Shown: positions 27,202 to 36,092, numbered from the stretch's first letter. The stretch is DNA of 64,000 nt from Flavobacteriaceae bacterium (GCA_016744415.1 JADGEL010000001.1:744001-808000); one strand, 5' to 3'. Numbers and translations are program-made. Notes: a model not told the origin generated them from the sequence alone.

Positions 27202-27858
27202 TTATAATTTTTCGACCAAAAGACACTGGCAAGCTTCAAAAGTTAAAATAATTGTTGATTTATTTTCAAACAAAACTTCAATACTATTGTCAAAATTTTC
27301 TATTTGCTGCACCGTGAAAATGGTTCCTAATTTTATTTTTTTCTTATTTAAATAAAGTAATAAGTCTTTTGAACTTTTAGTTAAACCACATAATCTAACC
27401 TTTTGTCCTATGTTAATCACAGTTAAATTTAAGTAATCTGGTTTTAAAACTTTTCCTTTTTTATCCGGAATTGGAGATCCGTGAGGATCAATTGTTGGGA
27501 AACCTAATATCTCATCCATTCTGTCAAAAAATTTTATAGATTGTATATGCTCTATTTCTTCGGCAATATCATGAACTTCTTCCCAACCAAAACTCATAAC
27601 CTGCGATAAAAACATTTCAGTAAGCCTGTGTTTTCTAACTATTAAAGCTCCTAGGGTTTCTCCTTTAGGTGTTAGCTTTATAGGTTTGTATTTATTATAT
27701 AATACCCAACCTTTTTCCTGCATTTTCTTTATCATATTATTAGCTGTTGGCTTACTAACACTCATGTTCTTCGCTAACTCTGATATAGAAATACTTGTAC
27801 TTTTTTGATTGATAAAATATATTTCTTTAAGATAGTTTTCTTTGGTTTGAGTAGGCAT
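27202..27858 (-). CDS. DtxR/MntR-family metal-dependent repressor
   Basis: A 218-residue three-domain regulator. A winged helix-turn-helix (SISELAKNMSVSKPTANNMIKKM) occupies the N-terminus, quoted here as residues 22-44. A dimerisation and metal-binding domain follows (HRLTEMFL, HDIAEEIEHIQS), then an SH3/FeoA-like C-terminal domain (INIGQKVRLCGLTKSS). It should repress transport genes when Fe(II) or Mn(II) is bound. It is divergent from the TonB receptor, and an inverted repeat lies in the shared promoter region. The ATG at 27858 is supported by the -7 box at 27874-27881, which excludes the longer frame. Confidence 0.9.
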   Translation of the reverse strand: MPTQTKENYLKEIYFINQKSTSISISELAKNMSVSKPTANNMIKKMQEKGWVLYNKYKPIKLTPKGETLGALIVRKHRLTEMFLSQVMSFGWEEVHDIAEEIEHIQSIKFFDRMDEILGFPTIDPHGSPIPDKKGKVLKPDYLNLTVINIGQKVRLCGLTKSSKDLLLYLNKKKIKLGTIFTVQQIENFDNSIEVLFENKSTIILTFEACQCLLVEKL

Positions 27859-27873
27859 AAAATAATTTTTTGG

Positions 27874-27881
27874 CAAATATA
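27874..27881 (-). promoter_or_regulatory. -7 element of the DtxR-type regulator gene
   Basis: Minus-strand TATATTTG matches TAnnTTTG and lies 16 nt upstream of the ATG at 27858. Confidence 0.6.
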
Positions 27882-27899
27882 TAAAATAATAAAACATTT

Positions 27900-27930
27900 T
27901 TTGTTAGTCTAATCTAACTTATTATATTTG
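27900..27930 (+). promoter_or_regulatory. Promoter of the TonB receptor-ZIP operon with putative DtxR operator
   Basis: TTTG (27900-27903), a 19-nt spacer and TATATTTG (27923-27930) form a full Bacteroidota promoter. Inside the spacer is the inverted repeat GTTAG-TCTAAT-CTAAC (27903-27918). It carries the TTAG/CTAA ends typical of DtxR-family operators and sits where a bound protein would block sigma. The divergent regulator gene starts 45 bp away. Confidence 0.6.
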
Positions 27931-27953
27931 TACTTTGAAACAATAAACCAATA

Positions 27954-30263
27954 ATGTCTTATAAAATTACATTTTTATCACTACTGTTTTTTAGCTTTTC
28001 ATTTAGCCAAACAGGTGTTGTTCATGGTACCATAAAAGTTGATAATAGCTTACAAGAATATGCAACTATTGCATTATCTACAACCCCCATAATAGGAATT
28101 GTTACTGATTCTAAAGGTCATTTTCATTTAAATGGTATTCCATTCGGAACTTATACTATTACTGCTTCTTTTGTTGGATACAAAAACAAATACAAACAGA
28201 TAACCATAAATGAAAATAATAAAAATATTGATGTTCAATTTAACCTAGACGAAAACAAAAATATCTTAAATGAGGTTGTTGTAACCGGAACAAAAACCAA
28301 TAAAAGACAAACGGACTCTTCAGTTATTGTAGGTATTATTAACAGCCAAACGCTAGACAACACCCAATCATGTAATTTATCAGAAGGCTTGAAATTTCAA
28401 CCGGGTTTAAGGGTTGAAACAAATTGTCAAACTTGTAATTATACACAGTTACGAATGAATGGATTGGCAGGTGGTTACTCTCAAATCCTTATAAATGGTC
28501 GTCCAATTTTTAGCCCACTAACAGGCTTATACGGATTAGAACAATTACCAACAAACATGATAGATAGGATTGAAGTTATTAGAGGTGGAGGCTCTTCTTT
28601 ATACGGCTCAAGTGCTATTGGAGGCACTGTAAATGTAATTACAAAAGTCCCTAAAAAAAATTTGTATGAACTGAATTCTTTTTATCAAAATATAAATGGT
28701 GATGCTGATGATTTTGTATTTAGTGGAAATGCATCCTTAGTTTCAGAAAATAATAATTCTGGAGTTTCTTTCTTTTTTAATAATAGAAATCGAGATTTAT
28801 ATGATGACAACGGCGATAATTTTTCTGAGTTACCAAAACTAGAAAACACATCATTTGGTACTAACCTCTTTTTCTTGCCTAATGATAATCAAAAATTAGA
28901 GATTAATATTAGTAAAATATATGAATATAGGTATGGTGGAGAAATGGTTGAAAAACCTGCATACCTAACACAACAATCAGAAGAAAGAACACACAATGTT
29001 TGGATGGGAAGTGCAGATTATCAGATCAACTTTAACAATGACAACTCATCTCTTATTACCTATTTTGCATTTCAAAATACGAAAAGGAAGCATTATACAG
29101 GAATTTTCCCTGATGATCCTATAGAAATTCAAGCACACTTAGAAAACCCACCTTATGGAACTTCTAATACAACAACAGCACAAGGTGGCTTTCAGATTAA
29201 TCATAAATTATATGACTTCATAAACGGAACAAATACTTTTACTTTAGGAGGTGAATATGTATATGATACTGTTTTTGATGAAATTTCTACTTATAACTAT
29301 TTAATAGACCAAACAACAAAAAATTTCGGACTGTTTTTACAAAGTGATTGGGAAATTACACCTTCCTTAACTCTTTTGTCTGGAGTACGAATGGATCTTC
29401 ATAATTTAATAGAAGCCCCATTATTTAGCCCTAGACTTTCATTACTTTACAAGTATAAAACCAATACTCAATTTAGAATAAGTTATGGCACAGGGTTTAG
29501 AGCTCCACAAGCATTTGATACAGATTTGCATATTGCATTTGCCGGAGGCGGTGTTTCGAGAGTGTCATTATCACCAGATTTAAAACCAGAAAAATCACAA
29601 AGTTTTAGTGCCTCAATAAACTATGATAAGCCTATGGAGCACTTTATAGCAGGTTTTACTTTAGAAGGTTTTCATACACAATTAAATGATGCCTTTATTT
29701 TACAACCTGTAGGTCAAGATAGTTTTGGAGAATTGTTTGAAAAACAAAACGGACCTAGTGCAACAGTACAAGGTGTTACCTTAGAATTACGTGCAAATTA
29801 CGATCAACTAGTACAATTAGAAACCGGATTCACTGTACAATCAAGTAAATTTGATGAAAAAGTAGTATATATTGACGGTGTTGATGGGATTAGAGAATTT
29901 ATAAGAACACCTACAAACTATGGATTCACAACTTTATCGTTTACCCCAAAGGGAAAATTTAATTTTAACTTAAATTATATTTACACAGGTAGCATGGAAA
30001 TTCCACATTTTGCTGGTGCTCCAAATCAATTAGTAGATGAAATTTATACTTCGGATCCCTTTTCAGAATTAAGTACAAAAATCGGATATACTATTGAAGT
30101 CGAAAAAATGCAAACGAATATCGAATTTTATAGTGGTGTAAAAAATATTTTTAATGAATATCAAACAAACTTTGATATCGGAAAAAATAGAGATAGCAAT
30201 TTTGTTTTTGGACCATCTTTACCACGATCTTTTTATTTTGGCATTAAATTGAGATCATATTAA
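27954..30263 (+). CDS. TonB-dependent receptor, probably metal or metal-complex uptake
   Basis: A 769-residue outer-membrane transporter. After the signal peptide (to about residue 19) comes a CarboxypepD_reg-like domain (22-105), a plug domain (about 115-225, with LINGRPIFSPLTGLYGLEQL and IEVIRGGGSSLYGSSAIGG) and a beta-barrel ending in an aromatic-rich strand (PRSFYFGIKLRSY). Two Cys in NCQTCNYTQLRMNGL at the plug are notable. The neighbours (DtxR-type regulator, ZIP transporter, Feo genes) suggest import of a divalent metal or its chelate. The ligand cannot be named. Confidence 0.9.
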   Translation: MSYKITFLSLLFFSFSFSQTGVVHGTIKVDNSLQEYATIALSTTPIIGIVTDSKGHFHLNGIPFGTYTITASFVGYKNKYKQITINENNKNIDVQFNLDENKNILNEVVVTGTKTNKRQTDSSVIVGIINSQTLDNTQSCNLSEGLKFQPGLRVETNCQTCNYTQLRMNGLAGGYSQILINGRPIFSPLTGLYGLEQLPTNMIDRIEVIRGGGSSLYGSSAIGGTVNVITKVPKKNLYELNSFYQNINGDADDFVFSGNASLVSENNNSGVSFFFNNRNRDLYDDNGDNFSELPKLENTSFGTNLFFLPNDNQKLEINISKIYEYRYGGEMVEKPAYLTQQSEERTHNVWMGSADYQINFNNDNSSLITYFAFQNTKRKHYTGIFPDDPIEIQAHLENPPYGTSNTTTAQGGFQINHKLYDFINGTNTFTLGGEYVYDTVFDEISTYNYLIDQTTKNFGLFLQSDWEITPSLTLLSGVRMDLHNLIEAPLFSPRLSLLYKYKTNTQFRISYGTGFRAPQAFDTDLHIAFAGGGVSRVSLSPDLKPEKSQSFSASINYDKPMEHFIAGFTLEGFHTQLNDAFILQPVGQDSFGELFEKQNGPSATVQGVTLELRANYDQLVQLETGFTVQSSKFDEKVVYIDGVDGIREFIRTPTNYGFTTLSFTPKGKFNFNLNYIYTGSMEIPHFAGAPNQLVDEIYTSDPFSELSTKIGYTIEVEKMQTNIEFYSGVKNIFNEYQTNFDIGKNRDSNFVFGPSLPRSFYFGIKLRSY

Positions 30264-30304
30264 TTACATTTATACCCAATAAAAACAGTAACTAAAAATA
30301 AATT

Positions 30305-31129
30305 ATGTTAGATCAAGTAATAAACTACTTTGAAAGTATAGATCCAATTTTAGCTGCATTTTACGCAACTCTTTTTACATGGGTGTTAACCGCAGCTGGT
30401 GCAGCTTTGGTTTTTTTCTTCAAAGGGATGAACCGTGCAGTATTTGACGGAATGTTAGGTTTTACTGGTGGCGTGATGGTTGCTGCAAGTTTTTGGAGTT
30501 TACTAGCACCAGGAATAGAAATGAGTCCTGGTGAAGGTTTTGTTAAAGTAATTCCAGCAGTTGTTGGTTTTGGATTAGGGGCTCTTTTCTTATTTGGGCT
30601 AGATAAAATTTTACCACATCTGCATGTGAATTTTAAAGAAACAGAAAAAGAGGGTGTAAAAACCCCTTGGCATAAAACGACGTTATTGGTGTTGGCGATT
30701 ACCTTGCATAATATTCCTGAAGGATTGGCAGTGGGTGTATTATTTGGTGGTGTAGCGGCTGGATTTGATGGAGCGACAATTGGAGGAGCTGTAGCATTAG
30801 CAATAGGTATCGGAATCCAAAATTTTCCAGAAGGGTTTGCCGTTTCAATGCCTTTAAGAAGGCAAGGTTTTAGTAAGTGGAAAAGTTTTCAATACGGGCA
30901 AGCATCTGCGATGGTAGAACCAATTGCTGCAGTTATAGGAGCTTGGGCGGTTATTACTTTTCAACCAATTTTGCCTTATGCTTTGGCATTTGCTGCGGGT
31001 GCTATGATTTTTGTGGTAGTAGAAGAGGTTATTCCAGAAACTCAAAGAGATAAATATACTGATATCGCCACCATGGGCTTTATTGCAGGGTTTATTGTAA
31101 TGATGACTTTAGATGTTGGTCTAGGCTAG
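30305..31129 (+). CDS. ZIP-family divalent metal transporter
   Basis: A 274-residue inner-membrane permease of the GufA-like ZIP type with about eight transmembrane segments. The metal-site helices are LHNIPEGLAVGVLFGG and GIQNFPEGFAVSMPL; a third conserved helix has SAMVEPIAAVIGAW, and Glu-Glu pairs follow in VVEEVIPET. It starts 41 bp after the TonB receptor gene, so outer- and inner-membrane steps appear to be coupled. ZIP proteins carry Zn, Fe or Mn; regulator and neighbours favour Fe or Mn. Confidence 0.9.
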   Translation: MLDQVINYFESIDPILAAFYATLFTWVLTAAGAALVFFFKGMNRAVFDGMLGFTGGVMVAASFWSLLAPGIEMSPGEGFVKVIPAVVGFGLGALFLFGLDKILPHLHVNFKETEKEGVKTPWHKTTLLVLAITLHNIPEGLAVGVLFGGVAAGFDGATIGGAVALAIGIGIQNFPEGFAVSMPLRRQGFSKWKSFQYGQASAMVEPIAAVIGAWAVITFQPILPYALAFAAGAMIFVVVEEVIPETQRDKYTDIATMGFIAGFIVMMTLDVGLG

Positions 31130-31153
31130 GCTAAAATTATGAAACAAGAATCC

Positions 31154-31288
31154 TTAATGACAACCACAAGAACTTTTACCACAAGATTTTGTAGTTTTCT
31201 TTTTGAAGAAGTATTTTTTAATCAAAAACCCAATTGCAAAGGCAAGGGTTGTATAGACCAATATTTCTTGTAGTAGTTCCATTGACAT
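31154..31288 (-). CDS. FeoB-associated Cys-rich membrane protein (44 residues)
   Basis: A short gene read by hand: MSMELLQEILVYTTLAFAIG, then FLIKKYFFKKK, then TTKSCGKSSCGCH. One transmembrane segment is followed by a basic stretch and a Cys-rich tail with three Cys and a terminal His. This is the layout of the small FeoB-associated proteins. It lies 113 bp downstream of feoB on the same strand, at the end of the feoAB operon. The start may be Met1 (31288) or Met3 (31282). Confidence 0.8.
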   Translation of the reverse strand: MSMELLQEILVYTTLAFAIGFLIKKYFFKKKTTKSCGKSSCGCH

Positions 31289-31321
31289 ATTTGTCGATTT
31301 TATTTTAATTTCTTTCTATTT

Positions 31322-31400
31322 GTCATTGCAAGTTGTCTCGAATTTTGAAACTACTTGGCAATCGCTTTAAACAGATTCCTTCACTTCGTTTGGAATGATG
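31322..31400. repeat. GTCATT-type dispersed palindromic repeat
   Basis: Begins GTCATTGCAAG and ends CTTCACTTCGTTTGGAATGATGA, with GCAATCGCTTTAAACAGATT in the middle. This is a decayed copy of the family seen at 20205. It lies between feoB and the FeoB-associated gene, inside the operon. Confidence 0.55.
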
Positions 31401-31401
31401 A

Positions 31402-33507
31402 TTAATTCAATAATTGAAATGCAATCAGCGCAGTGATGTATGCAATTCCAGACATTCCAAATAACTGTATCAAAGGCCACTTCCAACTATTTGTTTCTCG
31501 TTTTACAATTGCCAAGGTACTCATACATTGCATCGCAAATGCATAAAAGAGTAAGAGTGATATTCCGCTAGAAAAGGTAAATACTTTGCCTCCGTTTAAG
31601 AAGGTTTCTTTTTTCATTTTATTTTTTAGCGTTGCCTCATCGTCTGTATTTCCTACACTATAAATAGTTGCTAATGTTCCAATAAAAACTTCACGAGCAG
31701 CGAAAGAAGTTGCTAATGCAATTCCAATTTTCCAATCATAACCCAAAGGCATAATAATAGGTTCTATAGTTTTACCAACAATACCTATATATGAATGCTC
31801 TAATTTATAGGATGCTATTTGATGTTCTAAATCTGCTGAAGAAATTTCTTGATTTACAACTTGTGATGTTACTATTTCTTCTGCATTATTAAACTTCTCT
31901 CCAGGACCATATGATGCTAAAAACCATAAAACAATGGAAATTGCTAAAATGATTTTACCAGCTTCAAACACAAATGTTTTTGTTTTTTCTAGTACATTAA
32001 TAAATACATTTTTAAACATTGGGAGTTTGTAATTGGGCATTTCAACTACAAAATAAGACTTGCTTTTAATTTTCAATGTCTTATTTAAAATATAGGCTGC
32101 AATAATTGCAGATGCAAATCCAATCAAATACAAACTCATCAAAGTTAAACCTTGTGTATTAAAAATGCCTAAAACACGTTGATCTGGAATTACTAGAGCA
32201 ATGATAATTGCATAGACAGGTAATCGTGCAGAACAAGTTGTAAACGGGGTCACTAAAATTGTAATTAGTCGTTCTTTCCAGTTTTCAATATTTCGAGTTG
32301 CCATGATTGCAGGAATTGCACAAGCAGTTCCAGAAATTAATGGCACAACACTTTTGCCACTCAATCCAAATCTGCGCATTATTCTATCCATTAAAAAGAC
32401 AACACGACTCATATATCCTGATTCTTCTAACACCGATATAAATAAAAATAAAAAGGCTATTTGTGGAATGAAAATTACAATTCCGCCCAAACCTGAGATA
32501 ATTCCGTCAGCCAATAAATTGGTAAATTGACCTGGAGGAAGTGTATTCTTGACCCAAGAGTTTAACGATGTAAATGTGGCATCAATAAAATCCATCGGAA
32601 CCGAACTCCAATCAAATATTGCTTGAAAAATGAGTAATAAGATGGCAAAGAAAATTACATATCCAAAAACTTTGTGTGTTAAAATCCGATCGAATTTGCT
32701 TCTTAAATCAGTAGCTTTTGATTTATCAACTACATAGCCTTTCTTTAAAACATCATTTATAAATTTATAACGATATATGGTTTCTTTATGTTGTAATTTT
32801 TTTAATTCTGACGATGGTTTTGTAACAAAAGAAGTGGCATCTTTGATGGTTTTTTTTTCGATTTTACCAAAATTCACATCCTGTGTAATCACTAACCATA
32901 ATTTATAAAGCGAATGATTTGGGAATGTTTTTTGGAGTCCATTAAAATACTCTTGATCAATTTGCGAAGTATCTAAACAAGTGCCAGATGGAATTTTTTT
33001 ATAGTCTCTCAATAAGGCTTTGATGTCCTCAATTCCATCTTTAGTTCTAGAACTCACCAAAGCTATTTTGGTGTTTAATTCTTTTTCTAGAATAGGTACA
33101 TCAATCGAAATTCCTTTGCGCTTCATTCGGTCAGACATATTGATAACCAATAATGTGGGAATTTCTAAATCTTTAATTTGAGTAAATAAAAGTAAGTTTC
33201 GTTTTAAATTTTCAACCTCCGAAACTACAATAGCTACGTTAGGAAAATCATCATCATTCTTGTTCATCAACAATTCGATCACTACACTTTCATCTAATGA
33301 CGATGCATTTAAACTGTAAGTTCCAGGAAGATCAATGACTTTTGCCTTTTGATGTTGAGAAAGTTTACAGTAACCCACTTTTTTTTCAACAGTGATACCT
33401 GGGTAATTACCCACTTGTTGATTGAGTCCTGTAAGGTGATTAAAAACCGAAGTTTTTCCTGTATTCGGGTTTCCAATTAGCGCAACCTTTAAAATTTCAG
33501 TACTCAT
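31402..33507 (-). CDS. feoB: Ferrous iron transporter B
   Basis: A 701-residue inner-membrane Fe(II) transporter. The N-terminal G domain has GNPNTGKTSVFNHLTG (G1), VEKKVGY with the switch region, DLPGTYSL (G3) and LLVINMSDRMKRKG (G4). About eight or more transmembrane segments follow, including the Gate motifs around PLISGTACAIPAIMATR and TTCSARLPVYAII. It starts 10 bp after feoA. It is under the same promoter, which has a DtxR-like operator. Confidence 0.96.
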   Translation of the reverse strand: MSTEILKVALIGNPNTGKTSVFNHLTGLNQQVGNYPGITVEKKVGYCKLSQHQKAKVIDLPGTYSLNASSLDESVVIELLMNKNDDDFPNVAIVVSEVENLKRNLLLFTQIKDLEIPTLLVINMSDRMKRKGISIDVPILEKELNTKIALVSSRTKDGIEDIKALLRDYKKIPSGTCLDTSQIDQEYFNGLQKTFPNHSLYKLWLVITQDVNFGKIEKKTIKDATSFVTKPSSELKKLQHKETIYRYKFINDVLKKGYVVDKSKATDLRSKFDRILTHKVFGYVIFFAILLLIFQAIFDWSSVPMDFIDATFTSLNSWVKNTLPPGQFTNLLADGIISGLGGIVIFIPQIAFLFLFISVLEESGYMSRVVFLMDRIMRRFGLSGKSVVPLISGTACAIPAIMATRNIENWKERLITILVTPFTTCSARLPVYAIIIALVIPDQRVLGIFNTQGLTLMSLYLIGFASAIIAAYILNKTLKIKSKSYFVVEMPNYKLPMFKNVFINVLEKTKTFVFEAGKIILAISIVLWFLASYGPGEKFNNAEEIVTSQVVNQEISSADLEHQIASYKLEHSYIGIVGKTIEPIIMPLGYDWKIGIALATSFAAREVFIGTLATIYSVGNTDDEATLKNKMKKETFLNGGKVFTFSSGISLLLFYAFAMQCMSTLAIVKRETNSWKWPLIQLFGMSGIAYITALIAFQLLN

Positions 33508-33517
33508 TTGGGAAAAG

Positions 33518-33745
33518 TTAAATGGCTTTTTTAATTGATATTTTCATTGCAGTATCTGCTCGTATGGCAACATAACTACCATTCATATTAATATACAATG
33601 GATCATGAAATGGAGCGTGCTGAACCAACTCTACTGTGTTACCAGGTAAGCAACCCATTTCTATCAATTTTAAAGGAATAGCATCAATATCAAAATCTTG
33701 GATAATACCCTTTTCTCCTTTTTTTAAAGTTGCAATCGTTAACAT
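33518..33745 (-). CDS. feoA: Ferrous iron transport protein A
   Basis: A 75-residue cytoplasmic SH3-like protein that partners FeoB. Family features are the start MLTIATLKKGEKGII, then IEMGCLPGNTVELVQHAPFHDPL and YVAIRADTAMKISI. I quote the middle by its first 20 residues only: IEMGCLPGNTVELVQHAPFH. The ATG at 33745 is chosen because the longer frame begins at TTG 33769, which lies in the -7 box. Confidence 0.93.
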   Translation of the reverse strand: MLTIATLKKGEKGIIQDFDIDAIPLKLIEMGCLPGNTVELVQHAPFHDPLYINMNGSYVAIRADTAMKISIKKAI

Positions 33746-33766
33746 ATATAAATTGTAGTTAGAGCG

Positions 33767-33774
33767 CAAATATA
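33767..33774 (-). promoter_or_regulatory. -7 element of feoAB
   Basis: Minus-strand TATATTTG matches TAnnTTTG and lies 22 nt upstream of the feoA ATG. Confidence 0.6.
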
Positions 33775-33778
33775 CTAA

Positions 33779-33793
33779 TTAGAATCGTTCTAA
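33779..33793 (-). promoter_or_regulatory. Putative DtxR-type operator of feoAB
   Basis: A perfect inverted repeat TTAGAA-TCG-TTCTAA directly upstream of the -7 box, in the spacer where sigma binds. It shares TTAG/CTAA ends with the repeat in the TonB receptor promoter (27903-27918). Confidence 0.5.
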
Positions 33794-33806
33794 AGTGTGA
33801 TAATTG

Positions 33807-34499
33807 TCACTTCTTCAAATATTCTTGTTGCAATAATTTTATGTCATCAATTAAACGGTCAATGTCTTTAGCATCTGTACCATCATAATATCCTCTGATT
33901 TGCCTTTTTTTATCAACTAACACAAAATTTTCGGTATGAATAAAATCTTGTAAACCACCATCACCTTCATCAACCACTGCAAAATAACTCTTGCGTGCCA
34001 ACTCATAAATATGTGATTTATCGCCTGTTGTTATATTCCATTTTTTATCATCAACTCCTTTCATATCGGCATATGATTTCAAAACAGGAATGCTATCCAT
34101 GACAGGAGTTACAGAATGAGACAATAACATAATGTTATCATCGTCATTAAAAGCTTCTTGAATTTTTACCATATTATTTGTCATAATAGGGCAAATGGTT
34201 TGGCAGCGTGTAAAGAAAAAATCAGCTACATATATTTTATCTTCATAATCTTTTTGGGTGATGATTTTACCATTTTGATTGATGAGAGAAAAATTTGAAA
34301 TTTTATGTCCTCTTCTGATATGTCTCACCTCATCATCAACCAATCTAGGATTAACATCAGCAGGACTATATATAGGTAATCGTTTATCGGGATTTAAAAT
34401 TGAATAGATAGCGAAAATCATTATTACCGAGAAAACACTCATTACGATGATTGTTGGCAATGATTTTTTAAAGAAATTTAAGTTCATTTTTAAGTTCAT
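33807..34499 (-). CDS. SCO1/SenC-family copper chaperone
   Basis: A 230-residue thioredoxin-fold protein anchored by one N-terminal transmembrane segment (about 15-34), with the domain in the periplasm. The copper ligands are CQTIC and the distal His in FIHTENF. SCO proteins deliver copper to the CuA site of cytochrome oxidase or act as thiol oxidoreductases. The start could be Met1 or Met5. It is upstream of feoA on the same strand but has a gap of 37 bp and is probably transcribed separately. Confidence 0.9.
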   Translation of the reverse strand: MNLKMNLNFFKKSLPTIIVMSVFSVIMIFAIYSILNPDKRLPIYSPADVNPRLVDDEVRHIRRGHKISNFSLINQNGKIITQKDYEDKIYVADFFFTRCQTICPIMTNNMVKIQEAFNDDDNIMLLSHSVTPVMDSIPVLKSYADMKGVDDKKWNITTGDKSHIYELARKSYFAVVDEGDGGLQDFIHTENFVLVDKKRQIRGYYDGTDAKDIDRLIDDIKLLQQEYLKK

Positions 34500-34624
34500 T
34501 TGTGGGGTAAAGATACTGAAATGGATGCTGCAAAATTGTTTTATCTAAATACATAATTTTATAAAAGAGTGTTAAAAGATTCTATCACGTTAAATCAACA
34601 GTTTCACAGCTCTATATAAAACCG

Positions 34625-34632
34625 TACATTTG
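34625..34632 (+). promoter_or_regulatory. -7 element of rseP
   Basis: TACATTTG matches TAnnTTTG and lies 28 nt upstream of the ATG at 34661. Confidence 0.55.
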
Positions 34633-34660
34633 TGCGATTTTAATTACGACTTAACTATTT

Positions 34661-35992
34661 ATGGAAATATTAATAAAAGCATCACAGTTTATTTTGAGTC
34701 TATCATTACTGATTGTGTTGCATGAATTTGGGCACTATTTACCTGCAAAACTTTTTAAAACTAGAGTTGAAAAATTTTATTTATTTTTTGATGCTTGGGG
34801 TAAAAAAATATTCTCATTCAAAAAAGGAGGAACAGAATATGGAATTGGTTGGTTGCCTTTAGGTGGATATGTAAAGATATCTGGAATGATAGATGAAAGC
34901 ATGGACACCGAACAAATGAAACAGCCTGCTCAACCTTGGGAGTTTCGTTCTAAACCAGCGTGGCAACGATTAATTATCATGCTAGGTGGTGTTATTGTAA
35001 ACTTTGTTTTAGGTTTTTTAATCTATATGATGGTACTTGATGTATGGGGAGAAGATAATGTGAAATCGGAAGATGTAAAAAATGGATTTGCTGTAAATGC
35101 TATTTTTAAAGAGTATGGTTTTAAAGATGGAGATTTAATCTTGAAAATTAATGGTGAAGTTCCTGAAGATGTATTGGCTATTAATAAAAACCTGTTTTTA
35201 CGTGATGTTTCAACAGTTGATGTAAAGCATTTAAATGGATCGGTTGAGACAATTAATATTCCAGAAACCATTGGGGAAACAATGTGGGAACAAGGGGTTA
35301 TGAAACCATTTATCCCAAGAACCCTTCCTATAATTGATGTAGTAGCAGAAGATATGCCAGCTACGAAAGCAGGCTTTAAAGAAGGAGATAAGATTCTTGC
35401 AGTAAATGAAAAATTAGTAGTTTATTGGAATGATTTTACAAATGAAGTAGCAAATAGTGAAGGAGAATTAGAGGTTATTATTTTAAGAGATGGTTCAAAA
35501 AAATCAATCAATGTAACTCCTAATGAAGACAATAAAATTGGTGTAGCACAAAATATTTCTGCAGCTGAGTCAATTAATATTTCACATAAGAGTTATTCTT
35601 TTTCAGAAAGTATTCCGGCTGGCTTTGATAAAGCCTATTGGACCTTAAAAGATTATATCACACAATTTAAATATGTATTCACGGCTAAAGGTGCAACTAG
35701 TGTTGGAGGGTTTATTGCCATAGGGAATATTTTTCCTGCAGAGTGGAGCTGGCAAGCCTTTTGGGGTATTACAGCTTTCTTGTCTATCATGCTCGGATTT
35801 ATGAACTTACTTCCTATTCCGGCATTAGACGGAGGGCATGTAGTTTTTACTATTTGGGAAATGATTACAGGTAGAAAACCAAGTGATAAATTTTTAGAAT
35901 ATGCACAAATAACTGGTTTTGTTTTGCTGATGGCTTTATTGCTTTTAGCAAACGGAAACGATATTTATAAGTGGCTTTCAGGGCAATTATAA
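34661..35992 (+). CDS. rseP: Site-2 protease RseP
   Basis: A 443-residue intramembrane zinc metalloprotease that cuts membrane-bound anti-sigma factors and remnant signal peptides. The zinc motif HEFGH is at residues 21-25 in the first transmembrane helix, and the distal motif PIPALDGGHV lies in the third. Two PDZ-like regions lie between (KDGDLILKINGEVPED and KEGDKILAVNEKLV). Transcription ends at the strong hairpin at 36049-36092. Confidence 0.95.
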   Translation: MEILIKASQFILSLSLLIVLHEFGHYLPAKLFKTRVEKFYLFFDAWGKKIFSFKKGGTEYGIGWLPLGGYVKISGMIDESMDTEQMKQPAQPWEFRSKPAWQRLIIMLGGVIVNFVLGFLIYMMVLDVWGEDNVKSEDVKNGFAVNAIFKEYGFKDGDLILKINGEVPEDVLAINKNLFLRDVSTVDVKHLNGSVETINIPETIGETMWEQGVMKPFIPRTLPIIDVVAEDMPATKAGFKEGDKILAVNEKLVVYWNDFTNEVANSEGELEVIILRDGSKKSINVTPNEDNKIGVAQNISAAESINISHKSYSFSESIPAGFDKAYWTLKDYITQFKYVFTAKGATSVGGFIAIGNIFPAEWSWQAFWGITAFLSIMLGFMNLLPIPALDGGHVVFTIWEMITGRKPSDKFLEYAQITGFVLLMALLLLANGNDIYKWLSGQL

Positions 35993-36048
35993 ATAATTAA
36001 TATAGACAAGGCATTTCTTTGTGTCTGTCGATTTGCAATGATGTAAAT

Positions 36049-36092
36049 AAAAAAGGGGTAAAATTTGAAACGTCAAATTTTACCCCTTTTTT
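36049..36092 (+). terminator. Strong terminator downstream of rseP
   Basis: A 20-bp perfect inverted repeat with a 4-nt loop (AACG, 36069-36072). The stem runs AAAAAAGGGGTAAAATTTGA and its complement, ending in a T-run. The A-run on the other side makes it bidirectional. Confidence 0.9.

Noticed and set aside
31130-31401. Insertion sequence between the ZIP and feoB genes
   Set aside because: The inverted segments belong to the GTCATT repeat, and the only open frame is the small FeoB-associated gene. No transposase or target duplication is visible.
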